In this document: positions 15,584-24,205 of the stretch, one piece after another
How the letters are laid out: every line of letters starts with the position of its first letter
Position numbering within the stretch: the first letter of the stretch is position 1
Source of the DNA: Gemmatimonadota bacterium
Lineage (GTDB): Bacteria > JBHIER01 > G020348925
Length of the DNA stretch: 38,280 bases
Assembly (NCBI GenBank): GCA_020348925.1
Contig: CP070758.1
Location: forward strand, 2,145,408 to 2,183,687
Direction: 5' to 3'
Notes under the pieces: generated by a model
The model's database searches: none
What the model saw: the letters and a program-made list of their open reading frames with translations, nothing else
What the model was told of the DNA's origin: nothing
Translations under genes and position numbers: made by a program

Positions 15584-18214
15584 TCACGGACACTCCGGAA
15601 TAATACCCAGAACAACATTGACGATAGAAACGACGTCCGTAACATCCACCCGACCATTACCGTCACAGTCAGCCCGCCAAAGGGCGCTCCCCCCCAACAC
15701 CTGTATACCTAAAATATGCCTGATGACCGCAATCACGTCCAAAACATCGAGGTGCCCATCACCGTTCACGTCACCCTTGTCACCGACGAATGAGAGGTCC
15801 TGACCGTACAACACCAACGCATCCTGCGTCTCCGGCACGTTCTGTATCATTATCAGGACCACATCCTCATCCGAATGATACCACCAGCCTTCCCCCCCAC
15901 CCCAGAATTGACCGGCCGAGTCATACTCGGAGATCCTCCCTCCATTTTTCAGAAGGGAATCGGGCGGGGTCGGGACACGGTTGACGCGGCAGATGTACAC
16001 CCGGCCGGGACGTCTTCCGGAGAAGCCTCCCTGGGCCGGTCCAATATCGATCGTTATCTTTCCTGGGTGCACCTGACACGTATATTGTGTCGTATCCCAA
16101 TCGCCGGACTCGTAACCGCAGCTCTTTCCATCGTCCTCGTAGACTATGGCGGAGGAAAATCCGGAGGGATAGATATCCAGGGTCAACGTGTCCAGGGGTA
16201 TCTGATCCGAATAGTCCATTTCAGGGCCCATGGGGATGATGGCCCCTGCTTTGATAAAAAGCGGCATGACATCCAAAGGTGACGGAACAGTGTGGTATCC
16301 CTGCGTATATATGTCCTTGGTCCAGTAATCGATCCATTCGCCCCGGGGAAGATAGACCGTTTTTGAGGTTGCACCCTCCTCGGTAACAGGAGCGACCAGA
16401 ATATCGTCACCCCAGAGATATTCCCATCCGAGATTGACGACCTCGGGATCGTCGGGATATTCCAGCACGAGAGGCCGGGCCAAAGGTAAGCCCACGGACA
16501 TATTTCTGTAGGCCATTGTGTAAATATATGGCAGCAATCTGTACCTCAGTTTGATGTACTTCTTACAAATAGCTTCAACCTCAGGACCATAACCCCAGGG
16601 TTCCGTCGTATGGCCGACACCGTGGGGCCGGGTAATAGGACAGAAGGTGCCGAACTGCATCCAGCGTGCATACAGTTCACCGCTCGGTGTTCCCCAAAAT
16701 CCGCTTATGTCGGAATGTTGATACCCGACACCCGACAGACTCATGCCCAGCATGATGGGAATCTGGTTCCTCAAACCTTTGAAGGTACAGGAGACATCCC
16801 CGGACCAGGGCGCCGTACCGTAGCGCTGCATCCCGGCATATCCCGACCGTGTCACAATGAACACACGCTCATCCGGACGATAGGCGCGATACCCGTCGTA
16901 CAGCGTCTTACTCCACAGTAGATTCAGAATATTATGGGCCTTGGCTGCGGAGCCAAGGTGGTGAACCATATCCTCCGGATGGGTCTCCGGCTCTCCCAGA
17001 TCGGTCCACCACCCGGCAACACCTTGATCCAAGAACGGCTCGTGCTTCGACCACCACCACTGACGGGCTTCCGGGTTGGTAAAATCGATAAGCCCGGCGG
17101 GGCCGGCCCACATATTGACGATATAAGTGGCTCCGGAAGGGTCCATGCCGAAATAACCGTTCGACGAACCCTCACTGAAATTGGGCGTCCAGTCCCTGAC
17201 ATACGGCTCCTCGATGAGGATGGTCTTAATCCCCACATCCTGAAACTCCCCCAACATCCTTGTTGGATCGGGCCAGTTACTCAAATTCCAGGCAAAACGG
17301 CCCATATCTCCGGGATACCCGAACCAGTAGAGATCCAGGATGATGGCATCGATGGGGATATCTTTCTCCCACATGGTCGAGATCATAGCCTTGGCCTGAT
17401 TTTCGTTCTCATACCCGTACTTTGACTGGAGATATCCCAAGGCCCAGCGGGGCGGCAGCGGTGCTCGGCCCGTCAGCCACGTGTATCTTTCAAGTATCCT
17501 TTTCATATCAGGACCGTAAATCATGTAGTAGGTCATTTGGCCTCCGTCTGCCCGATAAAACCAGTAATCAGAACTCTCCTCCCCGAAGTCAAAATTGCCG
17601 GTATAGGTATTATCGAAATAGAGGCCGTATCCGGAATTCGTGCAGACAAAGGGAATATTTATGCCCATGGTTGGATGCTCATCATCTCCGGAGCCATGCC
17701 GGTTATAGGTGTCAAAGCTCCAGCCCTTTCGATCCAGGTCGATGGCTCGCATACCGAGGCCGTAAAAATGATCGTCTTGGGTTTGTGAGAAATAGACATA
17801 CTGATTTGGCCTCTCCCACCCCAGACCTCCTTCAGGACGCTCTTGCAGAAGTAATTGACCCGACCTATCGGAGAAAGAGAGGCGGAACGGATATTTCTGA
17901 CAATGGATGTCAAATGTCTGGGATAGGATATGAAGACTACTATCCTCGTCCTCAACTGTAAAACTCACGCCAGGCCAGGATGAGTGCATCACAACGAATG
18001 AGCTGTCTTCCAGTGGATTCCAGATAAAAGAGAGCATCACCTTTACGATATCTTCAGTGCAGAACTCGAGGGACACAAAAGCCGGCAAACATTCGAAGAC
18101 AATCTTGTTGCCATCAACTTCGTGAGATCCGTAATCTCCCACAAACTCGACAGCCTCGAGCCTCATGTTTAAGGCAACAACAAAAAACGCTGTAAATATT
18201 ATTTTCGCTCGCAT
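15584..18214 (-). CDS. Exported GH31 alpha-glucosidase-family enzyme with dockerin-like C terminus
   Basis: The 876-residue protein has a signal peptide (residues 1-21). Residues 25-235 form the GH31 N-terminal beta domain, and 250-600 the catalytic barrel with WTDLGEPE at 403-410 (Asp405 the nucleophile) and WSGD at 470-473 (Asp473 the acid/base). A beta-sandwich C-terminal region runs to about residue 800. Residues 812-876 are a dockerin-like pair (DVNGDGHLDVLD and ADCDGNGRVDVTD). GH31 members act on alpha-glucosides, alpha-xylosides or transfer glucosyl units; the surrounding genes favour an alpha-1,4/1,6-glucan product. GGAG lies 8 bases before the ATG, which is 12 bases after the upstream stop. 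It is the third of four consecutive dockerin genes. Confidence 0.93.
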   Translation of the reverse strand: MRAKIIFTAFFVVALNMRLEAVEFVGDYGSHEVDGNKIVFECLPAFVSLEFCTEDIVKVMLSFIWNPLEDSSFVVMHSSWPGVSFTVEDEDSSLHILSQTFDIHCQKYPFRLSFSDRSGQLLLQERPEGGLGWERPNQYVYFSQTQDDHFYGLGMRAIDLDRKGWSFDTYNRHGSGDDEHPTMGINIPFVCTNSGYGLYFDNTYTGNFDFGEESSDYWFYRADGGQMTYYMIYGPDMKRILERYTWLTGRAPLPPRWALGYLQSKYGYENENQAKAMISTMWEKDIPIDAIILDLYWFGYPGDMGRFAWNLSNWPDPTRMLGEFQDVGIKTILIEEPYVRDWTPNFSEGSSNGYFGMDPSGATYIVNMWAGPAGLIDFTNPEARQWWWSKHEPFLDQGVAGWWTDLGEPETHPEDMVHHLGSAAKAHNILNLLWSKTLYDGYRAYRPDERVFIVTRSGYAGMQRYGTAPWSGDVSCTFKGLRNQIPIMLGMSLSGVGYQHSDISGFWGTPSGELYARWMQFGTFCPITRPHGVGHTTEPWGYGPEVEAICKKYIKLRYRLLPYIYTMAYRNMSVGLPLARPLVLEYPDDPEVVNLGWEYLWGDDILVAPVTEEGATSKTVYLPRGEWIDYWTKDIYTQGYHTVPSPLDVMPLFIKAGAIIPMGPEMDYSDQIPLDTLTLDIYPSGFSSAIVYEDDGKSCGYESGDWDTTQYTCQVHPGKITIDIGPAQGGFSGRRPGRVYICRVNRVPTPPDSLLKNGGRISEYDSAGQFWGGGEGWWYHSDEDVVLIMIQNVPETQDALVLYGQDLSFVGDKGDVNGDGHLDVLDVIAVIRHILGIQVLGGSALWRADCDGNGRVDVTDVVSIVNVVLGIIPECP

Positions 18215-18226
18215 TTTTACTCTCCA

Positions 18227-20287
18227 CTACGGCCAACAAGAACCACGACCCGTTATCACACTCACAACGAGAAGAATATCTCCTACATCAATAGTACTAT
18301 TGGCATCACAATCCCCACGCCAGAGAGTGCATGCGTCGGGCTCAATGATCCCAAGCGAAAGCCTGACCGCTGTGACAATATCGAGCACATTGATCACTCC
18401 ATCATTCGTGACATCGCCCTTCTGACCACATTCGTTGGCAATACCTCCCTCTCTGTAGACGGCCAATCCACCACCGGCAGTCCCTATCCACATGTTCCCC
18501 AGAGAATCCTCAGTCAGTGCCCAGATCCAGTTACTCGGCAACCCTGAATTACCCGTCATGAACACCTGCCACTCGGAATCGTCGAACCGCACAAGCCCCC
18601 TGCTGGTCCCGAACCACTTGTCCCCGTGAGAATCTATCGTCATGACCCAGACATGATTGTCAGGCAGGATCGAGTTCATCGTATCGTAGACCGTCCAGCC
18701 ATCACCATCAAACCGCGCCACTCCGCCATACGTACCAATCCACCGGTTTCCGAGGCTGTCGATGGCGATGTCATTGATCCTGTTATCCGGAAGACCCGAA
18801 TTGTCGGCCTGATAGACCGTCCAATGGAGACCATCAATGACAGCCAGCCCATTGAACGTTCCGATCCAAAGATCACCGATCTCATCAAAGGCCAGTGCGA
18901 GAACATCATTATCAGGCAGGTCGGAGTTTTGAGTGTTGAAAACAGTCCAACTCGTCCAGTCAAATCTGGCCAGTCCTCCACCAATGGTTCCCACCCACAG
19001 GGCACCGGACCAGTCAACGACCAGCTCGTAGATTGCGCTCCTCGGCAGACCGGAGTTCTGGGCCGTAAACGAATACCACTGTCCGCCATCGTAGAGACCG
19101 AGCCCACCCGGTGTCCCGAACCACTTGCTCCCTGAAATGTCGAAGGCGGACACCCACACCAGGTTGTCGAGGGAAACGGTTTTCTTGAGGTCGTAGGCGG
19201 TCCATGTGAATCCATCGTATTCCGTCAGGCCGTTTTCGGTCCCAATCCATCCGTGCCCATGTTCATCGAAAGATACTGTAAAAACGTCCTCATGCGGTAA
19301 GCCCGAATTCGCCGCGCTATACTCCCTCCACCTTTCACCGTCAAACCGCACAAGTCCCTCGTCCGTGCCAACCCATAGCATCCCGTCGTCATCCTCATCT
19401 ATTGCCCTCACTTCGTTACTTTGCAATCCGGAGGTGGCGGTGTTATAGACAGTCCATTGCCGTCCGTCGAATCGAGCGAGCCCACCACCCAGCGTCCCCA
19501 TCCATTTGTCACCCCGACTGTCAACAAAAACAGTCCAAATCCAGTTATGAGGCAAGCCGGAGTTGGAGGTGCTGTATACCGTCCACGAAGCACCGTCAAA
19601 TCGGGCCAAACCGTCTCCCGTCCCAACCCAGATATGTTCCTCTTCATCGAAGGCTATCGAATAGACATAATCGTTCGGTAAACCGGAATTCAGAGTATTG
19701 TAGCTCCTCCAGGCAGATCCATCGAAATGCGCCAATCCTCCCTGAGTACCGATCCACACCTCAAAGGAGTCTCTGACGGCCAAGGACCTTATTTCATTAT
19801 TTGGTAAGCCTGAATTCGAGGTTGTATACTGGATCCAGTCTTCCCCATCGAATTGGATCAAGCCGTCCTGCGTCCCGATCCACACAGTATTATAAAAGTC
19901 AATGGCCAGAGCTCTCACTCTGTTGTCCGGTAAACCGGAGTTCGATGTGCTGAACGTTGACCAATGCGCACCATCAAATCTGGCCAATCCCCCGGACGTT
20001 CCAATCCAGACACTCCCTCTCGAATCGACGGCGACGGTCCTCACCCCATTTTCCGGAAGACCGGCATTTGCCCGGTTGTAATGAACGACCTCATCGGTTG
20101 ATGTGCCGAGCTGTGTCAATCCGCAGCCACCAACCCAGAGATATCCGTTCACCGCAACGAGAGCATTGACATTCGGTGCTGTGTAATTGATCCATTCCGG
20201 GTCGTGCGCCACAACCGAAGGTACCCAGATGAAAACGAACACTCCATACAATAGAAATTTACAATCCAGTTGTATTGAGGATTTCAT
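18227..20287 (-). CDS. Exported Reg_prop double beta-propeller protein with dockerin-like C terminus
   Basis: The 686-residue protein has a signal peptide (hydrophobic residues 11-25, cleavage near VVA). Residues 31-611 hold one degenerate and thirteen clear repeats of about 42 residues with the core GLPxNxVxxLAxDxxGxxWIGT and GLxRFDGxxW. These are two-component-regulator propeller (Reg_prop) blades; fourteen blades fit two seven-bladed propellers. In Bacteroidota such propellers form the sensor half of hybrid two-component systems, but no Y_Y_Y domain, membrane segment or kinase follows here. Instead residues 622-686 are a dockerin-like pair (DVTNDGVINVLD and GDCDANSTIDVGD). Its start lies 29 bases inside the preceding GH13 gene, so the two are translationally coupled. 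A glycan-binding or scaffold role is an inference. Confidence 0.9.
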   Translation of the reverse strand: MKSSIQLDCKFLLYGVFVFIWVPSVVAHDPEWINYTAPNVNALVAVNGYLWVGGCGLTQLGTSTDEVVHYNRANAGLPENGVRTVAVDSRGSVWIGTSGGLARFDGAHWSTFSTSNSGLPDNRVRALAIDFYNTVWIGTQDGLIQFDGEDWIQYTTSNSGLPNNEIRSLAVRDSFEVWIGTQGGLAHFDGSAWRSYNTLNSGLPNDYVYSIAFDEEEHIWVGTGDGLARFDGASWTVYSTSNSGLPHNWIWTVFVDSRGDKWMGTLGGGLARFDGRQWTVYNTATSGLQSNEVRAIDEDDDGMLWVGTDEGLVRFDGERWREYSAANSGLPHEDVFTVSFDEHGHGWIGTENGLTEYDGFTWTAYDLKKTVSLDNLVWVSAFDISGSKWFGTPGGLGLYDGGQWYSFTAQNSGLPRSAIYELVVDWSGALWVGTIGGGLARFDWTSWTVFNTQNSDLPDNDVLALAFDEIGDLWIGTFNGLAVIDGLHWTVYQADNSGLPDNRINDIAIDSLGNRWIGTYGGVARFDGDGWTVYDTMNSILPDNHVWVMTIDSHGDKWFGTSRGLVRFDDSEWQVFMTGNSGLPSNWIWALTEDSLGNMWIGTAGGGLAVYREGGIANECGQKGDVTNDGVINVLDIVTAVRLSLGIIEPDACTLWRGDCDANSTIDVGDILLVVSVITGRGSCWP
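18455..20062 (-). repeat. Thirteen tandem propeller-blade repeats (about 126 bases each)
   Basis: The coding sequence repeats about every 126 bases, with recurring minus-strand segments encoding SGLP, WIGT and RFDG. Units are 40 to 44 codons and diverged at DNA level, so this is an old protein repeat and not a fresh tandem duplication. One more degenerate unit precedes them (residues 31-75). The seventh and eighth units are atypical, with KKTVSLDN in place of the usual NSGLP link. Confidence 0.85.
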
Positions 20288-23200
20288 TCACCATCCCTAC
20301 GATGTCCAAAACGTTCACGGCCCCGTCGTCGTTGAAATCGGCGGCCCACAATTCATATTCTGTCGGGAGAGGGGGAAGTATCAGAATAATATTGACTGCC
20401 ATGACAACATCCACAACATCTATGGATCCGTCTCCATTCACGTCCCCTTTCAGTCCGAGATCAGTGTTGAGTGAGTCCCCTAAAACGAGAATCTGCGCCT
20501 GATACGGCTCAAGTTGGAAGTGGATCGTGTCAAGATTGGCCCCTCTGTACGGATACTGATGGTCGGCCAACACATCAGTCAGATAATACTGTTTCCCCGG
20601 ATCGACACTCCAATCCTCAAGGGGCAGGATCACATCGGCCGTCCGTACCTCATCGGCAAAATTGAGATTGACGACAACGGTCTCATCCCCTTCACGCCGG
20701 AAGAAGGAGTAGACGAAATTGCTGTTCCCGTTACTGAGCCGATCGATGGTCTGGTTGCGCATGGATGGGTACGTTTTCCGAACGAAGATGAGCTTCTGAT
20801 AGTAGGGTCGCAGCTCGTTGGGATCGCTCCAGTTAATGAGACCGCGCTGGCTGCTTTCCCCCACTTCCTGCCCGGCGTAGATGAGGGGTATCCCGGGGAT
20901 CGTCAGATTGAGAGCAGTCAGTATCTTCGCCTGGGGGACAGTATACTCGGACATGAGGCGCTGCTCATCGTGGTTCTCCAGAAAACGCAGGGGGTATGCA
21001 TTGTCCGGGAACCCGTACACGATCCCGTTGAACTCGTTGATGATCTTCTCATGCAGCCATCCCACGTCTCCACCGGAAAGAATGTTCCCGAATCCGTCCC
21101 AGAAGAGGGGCCAGTCGTAGGCCGAATCGAAACGCCGGTCGAAGAGTGTAAAATCAGTGGCACCGGCTTCGGCCAGGCACAGGATATCCGGCCTGGTCGT
21201 CTTCAACGCCTGCCGCCATTCAAGCCAGTAATCGGGATACCGGTCCTGGATGCCCCAGGCCACGTCGCACCTGAAGCCGTCAATCCCGAGGGAATCCGTG
21301 TAAAATTTGGCCATGTTGATGAAGTAATCCCGGGCATCCTCATCGCTCTGATTCAAATTGGGCAGGCTTGTCCAGTCATAGTAATAGGTGTAGAGACCGT
21401 TGGGGCTCAGCGTCCCTCCCAGCTCCTCCCTTCGCTCGTAGAAATCGTAATAAAAGGAATGCTGGCGGAACCTGGCCATATCCTGGAAGAAGGCATGATC
21501 GATGGAGGAATGGTTGACCACGTGATCGATGATGACGCGCAGGCCCAGGTCATGCGCCGTTTCGATAAATGCCACAAAATCATCCATGGTGCCGTAATCG
21601 GCCTCGATGGCCAGGTAATCATTGACCGCATAGCCGTGATCCGACGGTCCCTCGTTGATGGGCATGAGCCAGATGGCCGTTGCGCCCAAATCGGCGACAT
21701 CCCCAAGCCGTGCCGTCGCCCCGGCGAAATCCCTGCTGGAGCTGAAGGACCGGATGTAGATCTCGTAGAGTATGGCATCCTTGACCCACTGGGGGCTGTC
21801 GTTCATGCTGCCCCCCCAGGCACTGTCGGACGTCACGGAAACAAAGGTCCGCCCGTAAGACTCCTCACTGTCAATATCACTGGCGATGAGATCGAAATAG
21901 TATTCCCCCTCAACCTCGGGCTTGGGGAAAGAGGGCGTGGCCGACGTCGGATCGTCCAACACCACCAGCGACGGATTGTCCGAATCGACCAGCCACTGGT
22001 GAAACACTTTGGGACCGTTGGGATCATTACTCAGACTGGCATCAAGGCTGATCGTACTGTTGCTGAATATGGCCGGCGAAAATACGATGTTCGGCCGGGT
22101 ATAAAATTTTCTGAAGAAGATTAGATTCGCGGAGTAAATGGAATCGCCATCGCTGACGACCAGGGCGCGGAAAACGTTCTCCCCTGTTGTCAGAAAAGCC
22201 GCGTAGGCGAATTCATTCTCTATCACAGGAACGATAACGGGTGCTTCGTTGTGAAAAAGCGTTACCTCCACCACCGAACCACCCTCGACACTGCCGACGA
22301 TCTCGACGTTTTTCTTCAGCGTGGTTCCCCCTCTGGTCAGAAAGGACACGACGATATCCGATGCCTTCAGACTGCTGTCGATATCGCTGGGGCTGATGCC
22401 GACATATCCGCGTCCCTCATAATCAAGGGCCGCCTGGCGACTGCTGGTGAAGTTGTTGAACAAGCGAGTCTGGAGCTCGGGTGAATCACAGAACATGGCG
22501 TCAAATACATCCGCCTCACCCTCCTCAGCCACGCCACCCATATTCTCATCAACCTCCGTGACCATCCCCCCTGTTCCCGTCACATACGAATAGATGCAAC
22601 AGTACCACTTGTCCGTGAACGTCCCCAGCAGACCCGTCAAATCCGACAAAGAAAGCGAGAAGGCAAAGGTATCGGACGCAACCGCACCCGGGGGCATAGA
22701 AACCCGAAGATCCCCGATGAGTGGGTCTCTGGTCGTGTAGAGTATATTATGCATCTCCCCATCGCAGTGGGGAGACTCAGGAGATACAATGGGAACATAG
22801 ATACCGACACCGGTCCACTCAAGGTGACTCAATTCCGTACTGATAATATCCCCGACCAGGCCGGCATCGATGGAATTGGTCAGAATAAAGGAAAGGGCCG
22901 TATATTCCGTAATATCTGCCAGACCGATCCGAAAGTGCAATGAATCTTCAGCCCCCGTCAGCCTGATGTGCATACTGAGAAGATCAGCCGAACCATCCGG
23001 GACGCCTTCGGGATAGGTGTAGGTCCCGGTACCGGCATCGTCACCGTAGCTGTCAAGATAATGATATCCGGACTCCGACGGATAGACGCCGAAGACACTC
23101 GTTTTCCGGGGCGCGGCCCGACCCTCATTATCCGAAACGTCAAAGGTGAGAAGATGATCCCCCGGGGAGAGATCCGAAACGGAACCGGACAGCACTGACC

Positions 23201-24113
23201 AGAAAGGATCGTACGAGAAACCGAGGGGTTCGCTGTCCAAGGTGAGGGACAGGGTCGATTCGTCAATTCCGTCATCGTAATCCCCATCGATGACGGCCGC
23301 TGCAATTTCCGTCCCCGTAATATCAACCAGGATAGCCCCATCCTCGGGCACCGTGACCACGAAGGACGGCAGTGTATCGGCCACAACGATGATGATCGAA
23401 TTGTTGTACTCCGACGGATTCGTCTTCGGGTTGTCGGGATCCGAGAACCACTCCTCGTGATTGATCACGAACTTGTACTCGTAGTAGCCCTCCTCCAGAA
23501 TTTTCGTCATCGTATAGACGCCACTCTCATCTGGACCGTTCATGGTGTCGGAGTACCGGCTCCAGCTGTTGAAGGTCCCCGCCAGATTGGCCGTATTGAT
23601 CAACGACGGGCTGTAGCCGAACTGGGCGCTGCGGGTGTCCAACACGAATTCAACGTCAGCTGCCAACTGCTCCGGTTGCTCGACAAGCTGGATGTCCCAG
23701 TTGGCGTTATTGTTGTTATCCCACTGGGTACCGTTCGTGACGACGTAGTGCAGGGTTTGGGTTTCACTCTCCGTCTGGATCGAAATTCGCCACAAGCCGG
23801 GATTTGTCTTCGTCATAGGTGACTGGACGGCCAAATTGTCACTGTGCGGAACCGTCCCCTCTGGCCACATACTCTCCGGGGCTTTCTGCCAGGCCCCATG
23901 GGCCGTCTCATTGATACCCCAGTGGAGCTTCACACCGGTACCATCGTCAGGCAACGTGCCGGGAATATCGTTGTAATAGATCGTGAGCAGATCACCGGGA
24001 TTCGGGCTTTCGGGCTCCCACCAACTAACCTGTCCCCGGCCGCCCGATGCACTCACGAGAAGAACAACAAGAACGAATACACCCCGTCGTGTTGTTTTCA
24101 AGAATTTTTCCAT
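20259..24113 (-). CDS. Large multimodular exported GH13 alpha-amylase-family enzyme with dockerin-like C terminus
   Basis: The 1284-residue protein has a signal peptide (residues 8-27). Modules in order: a starch-binding-like beta domain (about 28-150, CBM25/53-like, LHWGIN and YVVTNGTQWD); a CBM48-like domain (155-245, LAGTFNSW and YYEYKFVI); an Ig-like linker (250-345); a DOMON-like module resembling the glucodextranase C-terminal binding module (350-540, GDDAGTGTYTYPEG); a further Ig/PKD-like stretch (590-765); and the GH13 barrel (780-1130). Catalytic regions are intact: DHVVNH at 863-868, GFRCD with Asp950, Glu982, and NHD at 1047-1049. Residues 1225-1284 are a dockerin-like pair lacking the cysteines seen in its neighbours. 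AAAGGTG precedes the ATG at 24113; the longer frame from 24188 adds no signal feature. Confidence 0.93.
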   Translation of the reverse strand: MEKFLKTTRRGVFVLVVLLVSASGGRGQVSWWEPESPNPGDLLTIYYNDIPGTLPDDGTGVKLHWGINETAHGAWQKAPESMWPEGTVPHSDNLAVQSPMTKTNPGLWRISIQTESETQTLHYVVTNGTQWDNNNNANWDIQLVEQPEQLAADVEFVLDTRSAQFGYSPSLINTANLAGTFNSWSRYSDTMNGPDESGVYTMTKILEEGYYEYKFVINHEEWFSDPDNPKTNPSEYNNSIIIVVADTLPSFVVTVPEDGAILVDITGTEIAAAVIDGDYDDGIDESTLSLTLDSEPLGFSYDPFWSVLSGSVSDLSPGDHLLTFDVSDNEGRAAPRKTSVFGVYPSESGYHYLDSYGDDAGTGTYTYPEGVPDGSADLLSMHIRLTGAEDSLHFRIGLADITEYTALSFILTNSIDAGLVGDIISTELSHLEWTGVGIYVPIVSPESPHCDGEMHNILYTTRDPLIGDLRVSMPPGAVASDTFAFSLSLSDLTGLLGTFTDKWYCCIYSYVTGTGGMVTEVDENMGGVAEEGEADVFDAMFCDSPELQTRLFNNFTSSRQAALDYEGRGYVGISPSDIDSSLKASDIVVSFLTRGGTTLKKNVEIVGSVEGGSVVEVTLFHNEAPVIVPVIENEFAYAAFLTTGENVFRALVVSDGDSIYSANLIFFRKFYTRPNIVFSPAIFSNSTISLDASLSNDPNGPKVFHQWLVDSDNPSLVVLDDPTSATPSFPKPEVEGEYYFDLIASDIDSEESYGRTFVSVTSDSAWGGSMNDSPQWVKDAILYEIYIRSFSSSRDFAGATARLGDVADLGATAIWLMPINEGPSDHGYAVNDYLAIEADYGTMDDFVAFIETAHDLGLRVIIDHVVNHSSIDHAFFQDMARFRQHSFYYDFYERREELGGTLSPNGLYTYYYDWTSLPNLNQSDEDARDYFINMAKFYTDSLGIDGFRCDVAWGIQDRYPDYWLEWRQALKTTRPDILCLAEAGATDFTLFDRRFDSAYDWPLFWDGFGNILSGGDVGWLHEKIINEFNGIVYGFPDNAYPLRFLENHDEQRLMSEYTVPQAKILTALNLTIPGIPLIYAGQEVGESSQRGLINWSDPNELRPYYQKLIFVRKTYPSMRNQTIDRLSNGNSNFVYSFFRREGDETVVVNLNFADEVRTADVILPLEDWSVDPGKQYYLTDVLADHQYPYRGANLDTIHFQLEPYQAQILVLGDSLNTDLGLKGDVNGDGSIDVVDVVMAVNIILILPPLPTEYELWAADFNDDGAVNVLDIVGMVNEILNTTGL

Positions 24114-24205
24114 TTGACACACCTTTCTTCTGAGAGTGAAAAACTTTCGCACTCCTTGTCTTGAAATCATGAATAATCGTCTCCTCATTCACCCTCGGTC
24201 CGACT

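Noticed and set aside
20514-22124. A 536-codon plus-strand open frame
   Set aside because: It lies wholly antisense to the GH13 gene, which has intact catalytic motifs. Its length reflects codon bias of the true frame, and its sequence shows no domain.
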